A stretch of DNA of 64,000 nt from Coleofasciculus sp. FACHB-T130. GTDB lineage: Bacteria; Cyanobacteriota; Cyanobacteriia; Cyanobacteriales; FACHB-T130. The position numbers and the translations under genes are program-made. The notes under the pieces were generated by a model, which did not search any database, was not told the origin of the DNA, and saw only the letters and a list, made by a program, of their open reading frames with translations. Shown here in pieces: positions 26,007-37,060 of this stretch (the stretch's first letter is position 1; the number at the start of each line of letters is the position of its first letter). The stretch is taken from NCBI RefSeq assembly GCF_014695375.1, contig NZ_JACJOG010000039.1:19152-83151 (forward strand). Reading direction: 5' to 3'.

Positions 26007-26563
26007 GCGTATCTCAGCAATACAGGGCATGCTCGCTTGTAACATTCCCAATCTTCCGATCGCAAACGCGATCGCCTACCCTTTTTGATTGCTCTACAAC
26101 AGCTCCTTCCTTGCCCCCGAACTTCACAGAGATGGGGGAATTTTTTCCATTTGGTCTGCTATTTTGTTTTGCGTGCAAGAAGGTAGGGAGGCTTTTATCG
26201 TTTTGCTTTGTACCTCAGTAAGGAATCAAGAGAACAATTCTCAGCCTACAAGGACTTGGCTGGAAATCGGAATTAATTAATTAAAGGGTAAAAAAGTTTG
26301 AGCAGGAAAGGCGAAAGTTATAAACTCTGTTTACCTTTATCCTCGATCCCTCAGTATTTATTCTGAATTCTTTAAGCTTTATTCCGACCTGTTATCGAGG
26401 ACATTTTTGCTAATTGGCAGCTTTAATCTCTGGAAATTATAACCAAAACCGGCTGATTTCGCAGTGATCCCAAAGAAATTACAAAATTAATGAAGAAGTG
26501 ATCTAATTTACCCATTCTCAGCCTCGCCATCGCTAGACTAAAGCTACAAAAGGAGAAAAAGCT

Positions 26564-29002
26564 ATGGTTACAGCAGCGGCAGAAAGGTCATTGCACTTAT
26601 CCAAAGAGCGATCGCTAATTCTCTGGTTCGATGAAGTTGGAATTATCGATGTCCCTTTGGTAGGCGGAAAAAATGCTTCCTTAGGGGAAATGATTCAGCA
26701 GTTAACCCGCCAGGGAGTCAATGTTCCCAACGGGTTTGCCACAACGGCGTATGCCTACCGCTATTTCATTCAATCAGCGGGATTAGAAGACAAGCTGCGA
26801 TCGCTCTTTTCTGACTTGGATGTTGAAGACCTCGACAACCTGCGGGAACGCGGAAAAAAGGCACGAGCATTGTTAATGCATACGCCTTTCCCTGAGGAAC
26901 TACGGGCAGCAATTACCGCAGCTTACCAACAGATGTGCAAGCTTTATGGCTCTGACATGGATGTAGCTATTCGCTCCTCTGCCACCGCTGAAGATTTGCC
27001 CGATGCTAGTTTTGCCGGTCAACAAGAAACCTTCCTAAACGTTCAAACCGCTCCAGGAGTTTTGGCAGCTTGTCATCGATGCTTTGCCTCCCTATTTACC
27101 GACCGTGCAATTTCTTACCGCCACATCAAGAACTTCGACCATTTTGATGTTGCGCTTTCCGTCGGCGTGCAAAAAATGGTACGTTCGGATTTAGCCTCCT
27201 CTGGTGTCATGTTCTCGATTGATACCGAAACTGGGTTTAAAAATGCCGCCTTAATTACAGCCGCTTACGGGTTAGGGGAAAATGTAGTTCAAGGGGCAGT
27301 TAACCCTGATGAATATCTGGTTTTCAAACCTACCTTAAAAGATGGATTCCGCCCAATTATTGACAAACGACTGGGCAGCAAAGAATTCAAATTAGTGTGC
27401 GATCAGGGGGGCTGTAAAATCACTAAGAATGAGCGAGTGCCCTTAAGCGATCAACGGAAATTCGCCCTCAACGATGACGAAATTTTGCAACTCGCCGAGT
27501 GGGCTTGCTTGATTGAAAATCATTACAGCGATGTCCACGGCAAAGATATGCCGATGGATATTGAGTGGGCAAAAGATGGCGTTACTAATGAGCTTTTCAT
27601 CGTCCAAGCTCGCCCAGAAACAGTGCAATCGCAAAAGAATAAAACAGTTCTGCGTAGCTATCATCTGGTAGGAGGGCAGCAGGCGGTACCTTTACTAACA
27701 GGGCGTAGCGTTGGAGAGGCAATCGGGCAGGGCAAAGCCAGGGTAATTCTCGATGCGAACAAAATTGATTTGTTCCAAGCCGGGGAAGTTTTAGTCACTG
27801 ATAAAACTGACCCTGATTGGGAACCAATCATGAAAAAAGCTAGCGCGATTATTACGAATAAAGGGGGGCGTACCTGTCACGCGGCAATTATTGCCAGAGA
27901 AATGGGAATTCCAGCCATTGTGGGTTGCGGAAATGGTACAGATATTTTAAAAACAGGCCAAGAAATTACGGTTTCTTGTTCTGAAGGAGAAGAAGGACGG
28001 GTTTATTCCGGATTATTACCCTACGAAGTTCAAGAAATTCCGCTGGAGAACCTACCCCGCACTCGCACTAAAATTATGATGAATGTAGGCAATCCTGAAG
28101 AAGCATTTAGCCTCTCAGCGATTCCGAATGATGGGGTAGGATTAGCTAGGCTGGAATTCATCATTGCTAATCACATCAAAGCCCATCCTTTAGCTTTGAT
28201 TTATTACGACAAATTAGAGGATGTAGAAGCTAAAGAAAAAATTGCGGAAATGACGGTAGCTTGTGAACACAAACCTCAATATTTTGTGGATAAGTTAGCT
28301 CAAGGAGCCGCCAGAATTGCCGCTGCTTTCTATCCCAATCCGGTAGTAGTGCGAATGAGCGATTTCAAGAGTAATGAATACGCCAATCTTTTGGGAGGAA
28401 GGCAATTTGAACCCAAAGAAGAAAACCCAATGCTTAGCTGGCGAGGGGCGTCTCGTTACTATGATGAAAACTATCGCGATGCTTTTGCTTTAGAGTGTCA
28501 AGCCTTGAAGCGGGTGCGAGATGAAATGGGTTTAACCAATGTTATCCCGATGATTCCTTTCTGCCGCACTCCCGAAGAAGGGCGCAAGGTGTTAGCAGAG
28601 ATGGCGAAGCATGGCTTGGAACAAGGTAAAAACGGTTTGCAAGTTTACGTGATGTGCGAGTTGCCCAGTAACGTAATCATGGCTGAAGAATTTGCCGAAG
28701 TTTTTGATGGTTTTTCGATCGGTTCTAACGACTTAACACAGCTAACGTTAGGTTTAGATCGGGATTCTGCGTTAGTAGCGCATATTTTTGACGAACGTAA
28801 CGAAGCAGTGAAGCGGATGGTGAAGATGGCGATCGCTGCCGCTAAGAAAACTAATCGCAAAATCGGTATCTGCGGTCAAGCGCCCAGCGACTACCCGGAA
28901 TTTGCTCGATTCTTGGTAGAACTGGGGATTGATTCGATCAGTTTAAACCCGGATTCTGTACTGAAGACGCTGTTGATGGTGGCGGAAGTTGAAGGGGTTT
29001 AA
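26564..29002 (+). CDS. ppsA: Phosphoenolpyruvate synthase
   Basis: The enzyme converts pyruvate, ATP and water to PEP, AMP and phosphate for gluconeogenesis. The 812-residue protein has the ATP-grasp PPDK N-domain (about 20-360; VGGKNASLGEM, RSSATAEDLPDASFAGQQET), the swivelling phosphohistidine domain with H439 in KGGRTCHAAIIARE, and the PEP/pyruvate TIM barrel (about 490-805; SDFKSNEYANLLGG, SIGSNDLTQLTLGLDRDS, GICGQAPSDYPE). All three are complete. An AAGGAG ribosome binding site lies 10 bp before the ATG. A terminator at 29032-29060 suggests a monocistronic transcript. In cyanobacteria it may serve dark or mixotrophic carbon flow. Confidence 0.97.
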   Translation: MVTAAAERSLHLSKERSLILWFDEVGIIDVPLVGGKNASLGEMIQQLTRQGVNVPNGFATTAYAYRYFIQSAGLEDKLRSLFSDLDVEDLDNLRERGKKARALLMHTPFPEELRAAITAAYQQMCKLYGSDMDVAIRSSATAEDLPDASFAGQQETFLNVQTAPGVLAACHRCFASLFTDRAISYRHIKNFDHFDVALSVGVQKMVRSDLASSGVMFSIDTETGFKNAALITAAYGLGENVVQGAVNPDEYLVFKPTLKDGFRPIIDKRLGSKEFKLVCDQGGCKITKNERVPLSDQRKFALNDDEILQLAEWACLIENHYSDVHGKDMPMDIEWAKDGVTNELFIVQARPETVQSQKNKTVLRSYHLVGGQQAVPLLTGRSVGEAIGQGKARVILDANKIDLFQAGEVLVTDKTDPDWEPIMKKASAIITNKGGRTCHAAIIAREMGIPAIVGCGNGTDILKTGQEITVSCSEGEEGRVYSGLLPYEVQEIPLENLPRTRTKIMMNVGNPEEAFSLSAIPNDGVGLARLEFIIANHIKAHPLALIYYDKLEDVEAKEKIAEMTVACEHKPQYFVDKLAQGAARIAAAFYPNPVVVRMSDFKSNEYANLLGGRQFEPKEENPMLSWRGASRYYDENYRDAFALECQALKRVRDEMGLTNVIPMIPFCRTPEEGRKVLAEMAKHGLEQGKNGLQVYVMCELPSNVIMAEEFAEVFDGFSIGSNDLTQLTLGLDRDSALVAHIFDERNEAVKRMVKMAIAAAKKTNRKIGICGQAPSDYPEFARFLVELGIDSISLNPDSVLKTLLMVAEVEGV

Positions 29003-29031
29003 CTCAATCGTTGCCACAACTGAACGTCAAG

Positions 29032-29060
29032 AAACCCGTTTTCCCCAAGAGAACGGGTTT
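29032..29060 (+). terminator. Intrinsic terminator of ppsA
   Basis: AAACCCGTT (29032-29040) pairs with AACGGGTTT (29052-29060), loop 11 nt, followed by TT. It begins 30 bp after the ppsA stop codon. Confidence 0.75.
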
Positions 29061-29117
29061 TTCATGTAGCTGGAAATAAGTAAGCTGAGAAGAATGCTCT
29101 CCTGCCACAATCTCTTT

Positions 29118-30002
29118 ATGAAAAAATACTCATTCAGCCAATTCTGCGCTTGGTCGCTGTTTATTTTCCTCCTCTGTGCCTTGCCTGCTTATTCCCAAAC
29201 AATCTCCAGCCCTCAAACGCAGCAGAGCTATACTGGACCCGAAGTTTTGCAACAACTCGCAAAGGTAAACGTCATTTATTTAGGGGAAACCCACGATAGC
29301 CCTGAAGATCACCAAGCTCAACTGGAGATAATTCAGGAACTCTATCGGCGAAATCGGAAAGTAGCGATCGCGATGGAGATGTTCCAGCGTCCCTATCAAG
29401 GCGTACTCGATCGCTATCTGGCGGGGAAGATAACAGAAACTCAGCTAATCGAACAAAGCGAATATAAAAAACGCTGGGGTTTTTCTTGGGAATATTACGC
29501 CCCAATTTTGGGTTTTGCTAAGGAAAAGAAACTGCCTGTCTTAGCTTTAAATACTCCCAGCGAAGTCACCCGCAAAGTTGCCCGACAAGGATTAGAAAGC
29601 CTGACAGCAGCAGAACGGCGCTATATTCCAGCAAAGGCTGAAATCCGTACTGATAATCCTGAGTATCGCCAAATGGTACAACAGGCTTTTCAACAACATC
29701 AAGTCGCGGGTCATGGTTCGAGTGCCAACTTCGAGCGATTTTTCACTGCCCAAGTGCTGTGGGATGAAACAATGGCAGATGCGATCGCGCAGTTTCTAAA
29801 AACCCATCCAGATTATCAAATCGTCGTGCTGGCTGGACAAGCTCATATAGTCTACGGCTATGGAATTCCCAGCCGTGTTGCTCGACGCTTGGGCAATAAA
29901 ATAGTCCAACGCTCGATTTTACTCAATCCTACGGTAGAAGAGCCTGCACAAACTGATAAAGCGATCGCGGATTACTTTTGGGTAACAGTACCAGACAAGT
30001 GA
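29118..30002 (+). CDS. ChaN-like haem-binding/TIKI-type family protein
   Basis: Starting at the second ATG, the product has 294 residues with a clear signal peptide (MKKYSFSQFCAWSLFIFLLC, cleavage near AYSQ). An earlier ATG at 29094 would add eight residues. The domain VIYLGETHDSPEDHQAQLEI near 58-77, then AIAMEMFQRPYQG and the end VVLAGQAHIVYGYGIP mark the ChaN/EreA-like fold, whose histidines and glutamates bind haem or metal. Bacterial ChaN is an iron-regulated lipoprotein; here no lipobox cysteine follows the signal, so it is probably periplasmic. It shares its strand with the PrsW-like gene 41 bp on. Confidence 0.85.
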   Translation: MKKYSFSQFCAWSLFIFLLCALPAYSQTISSPQTQQSYTGPEVLQQLAKVNVIYLGETHDSPEDHQAQLEIIQELYRRNRKVAIAMEMFQRPYQGVLDRYLAGKITETQLIEQSEYKKRWGFSWEYYAPILGFAKEKKLPVLALNTPSEVTRKVARQGLESLTAAERRYIPAKAEIRTDNPEYRQMVQQAFQQHQVAGHGSSANFERFFTAQVLWDETMADAIAQFLKTHPDYQIVVLAGQAHIVYGYGIPSRVARRLGNKIVQRSILLNPTVEEPAQTDKAIADYFWVTVPDK

Positions 30003-30043
30003 CTGAGCAATAAGTTATAAACGAATAAATTAAAGCTCTCTCT

Positions 30044-31006
30044 ATGGATAGATTCTTAATCACAGCCATTCTAATAGCGATTCCTACATTTATTTACATC
30101 CGCATCGTGATTAGCATCGATCGGTTTGAGAAAGAACCGACACGCTATCTGATTGCGGCATTTTTGTGGGGGGCGCTGCCAGCAGTGGTGGGTGGCATCA
30201 TTGTGCAATTAATTCTAAACGTACCCATCCAACTGATATTTGGTGCAGAAAGTCTTGGGGGTCAATTCATCACCACGGCTGTCAATGCACCCGTCACCGA
30301 AGAAATCCTCAAAGGCGCTGCTGTAGCAATTATTTACCTGTGGTATCGCAGAGAATTTGATGGCTGGGTAGATGGGATTGTCTATGGGGCGATGGCGGGT
30401 TTCGGATTTGCCTATGTAGAAAATATCCTGTACTTGCTGGGCACAAAGACATGGGAAGAATGGGGACAGCTGCTGCTGCTACGTGTCATAGTCTTGGGCT
30501 TCATGCACGGCTTTTGGACAGCTCTCACCGGCATCGGGTTTGGTTTGGCACGCCATCGGCATAACTTGTTTACGAAAATACTGCTAATCTCTGGCGGGTT
30601 GATTGCGGCGATGAGTGCCCATTTAATCCACAATGGCGCACTGATTTTAGCAAAAGCCAGCGGTGGTGCGACCCTAGCGATCGCTTTGTGGAATTACGGG
30701 TTCCTGGCAGCTTTAATGATTGTTTTAGGGTTTGTCGCTGCCGATCGCGATCGCAAAATGCTTAAAACATACCTTAGCGACGAAGTTCCAACTGTAATTT
30801 CATCTGCTGACTACGAAGCACTCTGTAACAGGCGTTCCAACACCCTCGCGCGGTTGCGCGTAGCACCCAAACAACAACGCGCTTTCATTCAAACCGCAGC
30901 CGAGTTGGCTCAAAAGAAATTTCAATTATTTGAAATGGGCGAAGAAAGCGGTAACAGTACCGAAATCGCCCTACTCCGCAAACAATTAAAACAATTCAGA
31001 AATTAA
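30044..31006 (+). CDS. PrsW-family intramembrane metalloprotease
   Basis: The 320-residue protein has about eight hydrophobic segments. The conserved PrsW features are present: NAPVTEEILKG (glutamate pair, about 84-94), GFGFAYVENILYL (about 118-130), FMHGFWTALTGIGFG (about 152-167) and SAHLIHNGAL (about 192). These provide the zinc ligands of the CPBP-like protease fold. In Bacillus PrsW starts site-1 cleavage of an anti-sigma factor; the target here is unknown and no anti-sigma gene is adjacent. The C-terminal 80 residues are cytoplasmic and helical. The gene likely forms an operon with the ChaN-like gene. Confidence 0.88.
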   Translation: MDRFLITAILIAIPTFIYIRIVISIDRFEKEPTRYLIAAFLWGALPAVVGGIIVQLILNVPIQLIFGAESLGGQFITTAVNAPVTEEILKGAAVAIIYLWYRREFDGWVDGIVYGAMAGFGFAYVENILYLLGTKTWEEWGQLLLLRVIVLGFMHGFWTALTGIGFGLARHRHNLFTKILLISGGLIAAMSAHLIHNGALILAKASGGATLAIALWNYGFLAALMIVLGFVAADRDRKMLKTYLSDEVPTVISSADYEALCNRRSNTLARLRVAPKQQRAFIQTAAELAQKKFQLFEMGEESGNSTEIALLRKQLKQFRN

Positions 31007-31177
31007 CGCCCTGTGCAACTTTTTCTTAGTTCTCAATTTATCTAGGATTGGGAGCTAAGAAATGTTTTAGATATCAATCAACGCTGCATTAGCAAAAACG
31101 GTCTCCAGAGACTTATGGGTAGCAGGCATTTCTACACTTGATATTGTTAATTTTCTTTGCTTGCTGGGTATTTTTTA

Positions 31178-31426
31178 TCAGCTTTGCTCTGAATTTATAA
31201 TAGAAAATTCCTGCGCCTTCTCACTAGGAACCAAAGTCCAGCCTGTCCGGATTAACTTTTGGTAAGTTGCCCAACCCCTAGAAATTCCTGGTTCGCGGTA
31301 GTCGGGTACAGCGTATTGCGGAAAGGCTGTGTAAGGTCGCCAGGGTTCATTGGGTTGATTTTGCAAATACAAAATCTTCTCATCATCCGTCGCAGACTTA
31401 GGCAACCAGGACATTTGTTTAGGCAT
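31178..31426 (-). CDS. Small hypothetical protein, 82 residues
   Basis: The product is soluble, rich in Pro/Trp/Tyr, with WLPKSATDDEKILYLQNQPN and YREPGISRGWATYQKLIRTG. The even composition and the ATG with an AAAGGAG-like signal 8 bp upstream argue for a real gene. I do not recognise the family, and no function can be suggested. Confidence 0.6.
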   Translation of the reverse strand: MPKQMSWLPKSATDDEKILYLQNQPNEPWRPYTAFPQYAVPDYREPGISRGWATYQKLIRTGWTLVPSEKAQEFSIINSEQS

Positions 31427-32535
31427 CAGAAAACTCCTTTCTCAAAAAAAGGGGTGAACCCTTGAGCAGATTTTCTTGGGGTAAATGCTTGGAGGAAGCT
31501 TCCTTTAACATCCTTTAACAATAGCTGTCTATACAGCTCAACTAAGAGTTGCTAAGACGGCTCAAAGTCGCTCGACTTGATTTGACCGGAAAATCTCTTA
31601 GGATGAACTGCTGCTCCAAGGAAAGTTGGATTTATTAATCGTTTACAATAACATACCTCTAAAGAACTCACAAAATTTTTGCTCCAATCAAGCTCGCGCA
31701 ATGTAGTTATAAAACTTATCACTTTTTTCTTGACAATTTATGCAAAATAGCTAATAGGAACTGGTAACTTAGCCTAGTTGTATATAGCGCCAATTGTGGA
31801 ATAAGTTGTCTAGTAGCATTCATTCTTAACTCAACATCAATGCGATCGCTTTGACACCGAACCGATTGAGACGAATTCTTCACGCCACTCACCCAAAGTC
31901 TTTGACCTATGGCTATAATTACTTTTGCTCAAAGGTCGTTGCCAGTCGCTTTTTTTGGGGAAACATTGTCTCGGTAACACAGTTGAGTCTTAGCCAATCG
32001 GGTGAATTCCCTTTGACTTAGCTCTCGCATCAGCAAATGCGGCAATGCACTTAATCGGTGTAAATATATAACAAGCAAGATGTATTCAGTAAAATATGAA
32101 ACATAAAATTGATATGAAGTTATGAAAAAACCGCGTAGATGATTGCCAAATTCGCAAAAACGGGAACGTGTAACCCTTCTGAAACTCTATAGGATCTATA
32201 TAGGCTCTAATAAATCTAGGCACAAAACCATGCCTGGGGAATCGGACAAAATGCCCGACTGATGCTGGTCTGTCGGTAGTAAGTCCTTGTTCAAGGAGAA
32301 AGTTATAGCATATCAAAGTAGGCAAATGTCTTTTAGGCAAAAGGAGATTGCGATCGCACAACCTATGTCGGTATACGCGGCATCCCCTGCCTTGAAGATG
32401 GAAGAAGCGGGAAAATGGTGAGCGTAGCTTCTTAAAGGTCTTCTACAGTCCAGAAAACTTATGAGCGATCGCATTCGTAACTGAAGAAGATAGAAGAAGC
32501 TAATCGTAGCACTGTACTTTGCAACGCGGCTAGTT
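31427..32535. other. 1.1-kb gene-poor region upstream of the large kinase
   Basis: No supported gene. Features seen: a direct repeat TTCCTTTAACATCCTTTAAC at about 31499-31518, an AT-rich block (31640-31770), and two small stems near 32218-32258 (AGGCA...TGCCT and TCGG...CCGA). Two short minus-strand frames (32086-32361, 32313-32618) have no recognisable content. The region presumably carries the promoter and leader of the kinase at 32536. Confidence 0.4.
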
Positions 32536-35500
32536 ATGATGAGCAGATTAAAACGCAGAATGTCTAGAGAGTTTGATATGCGGCTTAAAGCACAAACTCT
32601 AAAGCTTCTCAAAGCCAAAGAAGCGTTGCAAGCTGCATTAACCCGGTGTCAGCAAACAGAGGCGAAGTTGCACGAAGCTGATGAAGAGTTGGAAAAGCGG
32701 GTAAGAAACCGGACTGCGGAACTGGCGCAAGCTAACGAACAATTGCAACATGAAATCAATCAGCGCCAACAAACTGAGGCACTGCTGCGCCAAAACGAAC
32801 AGATGTATCGGCGAGTTCTGGATGCGACGGGTGAAGGCATTTGGATAATCGATGCTGAGGGAAAAACGACATACGTTAACCAGCAAACCGCCGAAATGCT
32901 CGGCTATTCAAGTGAGGAAATTTTGGGTCGTCCTGCATTTGATTTCCTCTTTGAGGAAGACCTTGCTGAAGCACACTCGTATTACCAGCGGATGCAGCAG
33001 GGAAGCCAAGAACAGCACGAGTGGCGTTGGCGTTGCAAAAATAATCGAGAGATGTGGGTAGCCGCTAGAACCCATCTAATCTTTAGCGAAAACGGTCAAT
33101 TTCAGGGTTTTATCAGCATATTTACTGATATAAGTAACCGTAGGCAAGCGCAAGAGGCACACAGAGAAAGCGACAGGTTCTTCCAGGCAACATTTAACCA
33201 AGCTGCTGTTGGCATCGCTCACGTCAGCATCGACGGGCAGTGGTTACTGGTTAATCAAAAACTCTGCGATATTGTGGGTTACACGCCAGAGGAACTGCGA
33301 CAGCGCACTTTTCAGGATATTACTCACCCCGATGATTTAAGTGCGGATCTAGAACACGTCCGCCAAATGTTGGCGTCAGAGATTCAGACCTATTCCATCA
33401 AGAAGCGCTCCATCCGCAAAGATGGTTCTCAAGTTTGGATTAATTTGACTGTATCGCTGGTACGGGAACCAACGGGTGAGCCGAAGTATTTCATTTCGGT
33501 TATTGAAAATATTGACGAACGTAAGCAAGCTGAACAGGCATTAGAAAAATCTTTGAAGGAATTATCAGACATCAAGTTTGCTTTAGATCAAGCAGCGATC
33601 GCGGTAGCAACTGACGAGAAGGGAACGATTAACTATGTTAATGATAAATTTTGTCAAATTTCTAAATATGCCAGAGAAGAATTGATTGGACAAAGTCATC
33701 GTTTGATCAATTCTGGATTCCATGCAAAAGAATTCTTTCAAAATCTTTGGGCAACGATTTCTGACGGAAAAATTTGGCAAGGGGAAATTAAAAATAGAGC
33801 GAAGGATGGCACTTGTTACTGGGTCGATACTACGATTGTGCCGTTTCTAAATGACCAAGGAAAACCGTTCCAATATTTAGCAATTCGATTCGATATCACG
33901 AAACGCAAGCAAGCAGAAGAGGCACTGCAACAAAGTGAGGAGCGATTGAGACTAGCTCTGGAAGCTGCACAAATGGGCATTTGGGACTGGAACATCCTCA
34001 CGAATCAAGTGGCCTGGACTGACAACAATGAAAAGCTATTTGGTTTGACTCCTGGTAGCTTTGAGAAAACCTATGAAGCCTTCCTCGGATACATTCATCT
34101 GGAAGACCGCGAATCCGTACAGCAAGCAGCAATTCGTGCCTTGGAAGAAAATCAGGGCTACGAACAGGAATTTCGCATTGTCTGGCCTGATGGCAGCATT
34201 CGTTGGATGATGACAAAAAGCCAGTTGCTGTGCAACGAAACAGGCACAGCGGTGCGGATGATTGGCACTACTCTGGATATCACCAAACAGAAGCTCGCAC
34301 AATTCGCTTTAACGCAGCAGACTGAACGACAGCGATTGGTAGCAGCGATCGCTCAACGCATTCGCCAATCTTTAGACTTAGACGAGATTCTCAGTACGAC
34401 CGTCACTGAAGTCCGAGAATTGCTCCTGACCGACCGGGTAATCGTTTACCGTTTCCAGCCAGACTGGAGTGGATTCGTGATGATGGAATCGGTCGGTTCT
34501 GGGTGTAAGTCTCTCCAGGGAAGCACCATCTCAAAACCACTAGGAGACATTTATGTCCAGCGCCACCAACAAGGGGAAATCACCGGGATAGAAGATATTC
34601 ATACCGCAGATTTAGATAAATATCATTTTGACCTACTGGCTGAGATTCAAGTCAGAGCGACTTTGATAGTCCCGATTTTGCAAAGAGGCAGGGACGAAAT
34701 CTTCACCGTCGCGGAAAATACGGGAGCGAATGCGGTGTTTTGCACCACTTCCCCCACGCCTATACTGTGGGGGTTGCTTTGTGTCCATGAGTGTTCGCAA
34801 CCCCGACAGTGGCAGCAATTAGAAATTGACTTACTGACTTCATTGGCGAATCAGTTAGCGATCGCCATTGAGCAAGCGGCACTGTTTAAGCAGGTGCAAC
34901 AGATGAACTCCAATCTGGAACGCCAAGTGCAAAAACGTACCACCCAGTTGCAAAAAGCACTCGGCTTTGATGCGGTGCTGAAACGCATCACAGACAAAGT
35001 CCGCGATAGTCTGGACGAAAGCCAAATTTTGCAAGCAGCGGTTAGGGAGTTGGCACTCTCTTTCAACATGAGCAGCTGCCATGCTTCGCTCTACAACTTG
35101 GAACAAGAAACTGCCACGATTTGCTACGAATACGCCGCCTCAATGCCTTCCTCGAAGGGTCGCGTCTTGCAAATGGCTTCTTTTCCGGAAATTTATCGAC
35201 CCCTCCGGCAAGGGAAGCATTTTCAATTGTGTTCCTTCTCTGGCAACTCTATCCACGGTCAGGCATCGATGTTAGCTTGTCCGATGTTCGACGATCAAGG
35301 AGTCCTGGGGGATTTGTGGTTATTCCATCACCCAGATTATACCTTTAACAATCTGGAGATTCGGCTGGTCAAACAGGTAGCCAATCAATGCGCGATCGCC
35401 ATTCGTCAAGCCCGACTTTATCAAACATCCCTTGCCCAAGTGCAGGAACTGGAGAAACTCAATCAACTCAAAGATGACTTCCTCAGCACGGTTTCCCACG

Positions 35501-36159
35501 AATTGCGGACTCCTATCGCCAATATGAAAATGGCGATCCAAATGCTCAAGGTTTCTCCGACAGGCGATCGCTCTCAGCGCTATCTACAAATATTGCAAAC
35601 AGAGTGCAACCGAGAAACTGAGCTAATCAATGACCTTCTAGACTTGCAACGGCTAGCAGCTGCGTCTTATCCCAGCTTTCTTGCCACGGCAATCGATCTA
35701 CCAGAGTGGTTGCCGAATATTATTGAATCCTTTCGCTCCCGCATACAGGAACGCGAACAAATCTTACAGGTTGATATTCCCTCAAACTTGCCCACCCTAG
35801 TCTCGGAATTAGCCAGTGTGGAGCGAATTTTGACAGAGTTGCTCAATAATGCGTGCAAGTATACCCCACCAGGAGAACGCATTACAGTAACAGTCCGTGC
35901 CGCTTCGGCAATGATGCAAATCAAGGTGAGCAACTCTGGGGTCGAGATTCCGCCTGATGAGCTACCCCGCATTTTTGACAAGTTCTACCGCATTCCCCGT
36001 GCCGATCGCTGGAAGCAGGGCGGAACTGGTTTAGGATTAGCGCTGGTGCAGAAACTCACCCAACATTTAGGCGGCATTCTTCGAGTCAGGAGTGTTTCTG
36101 AAGAGATAACGTTTACTTTAGAGTTACCGCTGACGCACCCGATGTCTGGTAATGGGTAA
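32536..36159 (+). CDS. Multi-PAS, dual-GAF hybrid-type sensor histidine kinase
   Basis: The 1207-residue cytoplasmic kinase has, in order: coiled coil (1-90), four PAS/PAC units (about 95-205, 215-330, 340-455, 470-585), each closed by an [12 protein letters not shown] helix, a GAF domain (about 600-765; [20 protein letters not shown]), a second coiled coil, another GAF (about 815-960), HisKA with the phospho-acceptor in [16 protein letters not shown] and HATPase ([33 protein letters not shown]). The first GAF has the sequence style of bilin-type GAFs but lacks an obvious chromophore cysteine; PCRDTTSPTP-like insertion near 725 is unusual. No receiver is fused and no regulator is adjacent, so its partner is unknown. 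Confidence 0.92.
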   Translation: MMSRLKRRMSREFDMRLKAQTLKLLKAKEALQAALTRCQQTEAKLHEADEELEKRVRNRTAELAQANEQLQHEINQRQQTEALLRQNEQMYRRVLDATGEGIWIIDAEGKTTYVNQQTAEMLGYSSEEILGRPAFDFLFEEDLAEAHSYYQRMQQGSQEQHEWRWRCKNNREMWVAARTHLIFSENGQFQGFISIFTDISNRRQAQEAHRESDRFFQATFNQAAVGIAHVSIDGQWLLVNQKLCDIVGYTPEELRQRTFQDITHPDDLSADLEHVRQMLASEIQTYSIKKRSIRKDGSQVWINLTVSLVREPTGEPKYFISVIENIDERKQAEQALEKSLKELSDIKFALDQAAIAVATDEKGTINYVNDKFCQISKYAREELIGQSHRLINSGFHAKEFFQNLWATISDGKIWQGEIKNRAKDGTCYWVDTTIVPFLNDQGKPFQYLAIRFDITKRKQAEEALQQSEERLRLALEAAQMGIWDWNILTNQVAWTDNNEKLFGLTPGSFEKTYEAFLGYIHLEDRESVQQAAIRALEENQGYEQEFRIVWPDGSIRWMMTKSQLLCNETGTAVRMIGTTLDITKQKLAQFALTQQTERQRLVAAIAQRIRQSLDLDEILSTTVTEVRELLLTDRVIVYRFQPDWSGFVMMESVGSGCKSLQGSTISKPLGDIYVQRHQQGEITGIEDIHTADLDKYHFDLLAEIQVRATLIVPILQRGRDEIFTVAENTGANAVFCTTSPTPILWGLLCVHECSQPRQWQQLEIDLLTSLANQLAIAIEQAALFKQVQQMNSNLERQVQKRTTQLQKALGFDAVLKRITDKVRDSLDESQILQAAVRELALSFNMSSCHASLYNLEQETATICYEYAASMPSSKGRVLQMASFPEIYRPLRQGKHFQLCSFSGNSIHGQASMLACPMFDDQGVLGDLWLFHHPDYTFNNLEIRLVKQVANQCAIAIRQARLYQTSLAQVQELEKLNQLKDDFLSTVSHELRTPIANMKMAIQMLKVSPTGDRSQRYLQILQTECNRETELINDLLDLQRLAAASYPSFLATAIDLPEWLPNIIESFRSRIQEREQILQVDIPSNLPTLVSELASVERILTELLNNACKYTPPGERITVTVRAASAMMQIKVSNSGVEIPPDELPRIFDKFYRIPRADRWKQGGTGLGLALVQKLTQHLGGILRVRSVSEEITFTLELPLTHPMSGNG

Positions 36160-36180
36160 TCTGTCCGGTTTCCATAATAA

Positions 36181-36256
36181 AAGAACCCCACCCCCAGCCC
36201 CTCCCCGCTTGCGAGGAGGGGAGCCGGAGCCGCAATAGATGGCGGGGTGGGGTTCC
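36181..36256. repeat. Palindromic repeat element, short copy
   Basis: The 76-bp unit begins AAGAACCCC (36181-36189) and ends GGGGTTCC (36249-36256), with an internal stem CCCCTCCCCGCTTGCGAGGA then GGGG. It is the same family as 20568-20698. It sits between the convergent kinase and DUF1802 genes and could end both transcripts. Confidence 0.6.
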
Positions 36257-36309
36257 GGAGAATTACGGCGAATTAACCAGATTTGACATAGCGGATAATG
36301 GAATACTTC

Positions 36310-36894
36310 TCACCAATTAGCTATTTGCCGAATTGTTGTGACTTGCTGAGCATATTCTGCATCATCTAAAACAGGTTTTGCATCCTCAAATGCGATCGCG
36401 CTTGCAAGATCGATCCACGACTTGCAACCTCCATATTCCGGGCGGTAAGCGATAATCTGCGCTTGAGTCAGTTTGTAAGTGCGTAGTAGCAGCACATAAA
36501 TCGGCTGACGCGGCTTCCATTTGAGGCGATCGCTGACAAATTGCTCGTTCCAAATATGGTACGGTAGCAGCCCTCTCACCGCTGATGCTTCATTCACAGG
36601 CAAAATATCAGTAATTTCAGCCCAAGCACCGATTCGGATGGTTTCTGGATGCCAACCGGAGGCGACGGGTTGCACCAAATTGGAATATTCCGCTTTCAGC
36701 AAATCGGGTTGTTGATGTTCATAAGTTGGGTAGAGCAAAACTTCTGTTTCGGCAACGGTAAAGCGGTTGTTTTCCTCGCGGATGCCGCCTTTACGTAGCA
36801 GCATAATCGTTTTGCCTTGTTCTAAGGCATCGACAGCAACCGCCCATTCTTTGAGGGCGTGAGTTGTGGTTGTAGGGGTCGTCGTGGATTGCAT
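36310..36894 (-). CDS. DUF1802 family protein
   Basis: The 194-residue soluble protein has the DUF1802 pattern: ALKEWAVAVDALEQGKTIML then LRKGGIREENNRFTVAETEV, VLLYPTYEHQ, and the C-terminal YRPEYGGCKSWIDLAS. The first half resembles the start of Nudix-like and DUF1802 proteins of cyanobacteria and archaea; molecular role unknown. It is monocistronic, convergent with the large kinase and divergent from the aldo/keto reductase. Confidence 0.8.
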   Translation of the reverse strand: MQSTTTPTTTTHALKEWAVAVDALEQGKTIMLLRKGGIREENNRFTVAETEVLLYPTYEHQQPDLLKAEYSNLVQPVASGWHPETIRIGAWAEITDILPVNEASAVRGLLPYHIWNEQFVSDRLKWKPRQPIYVLLLRTYKLTQAQIIAYRPEYGGCKSWIDLASAIAFEDAKPVLDDAEYAQQVTTIRQIANW

Positions 36895-37060
36895 AAGTGT
36901 TGGGTATTCTTAATTCCAGGTTAACGACGATCGCACGACAGGTCAGCGAACATCGTTACTTTGATGCTGATTTGATGTTGAAAATCAACAAAGCGATCGC
37001 GTCCCCCTTTCCAAGTGTTGCCTAATATGAAAACAGAACCCGATAAACCAGGATTGACGC

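Noticed and set aside
32086..32618. Two minus-strand frames before the large kinase
   Set aside because: No domain, no ribosome binding site, and one runs antisense into the kinase start.
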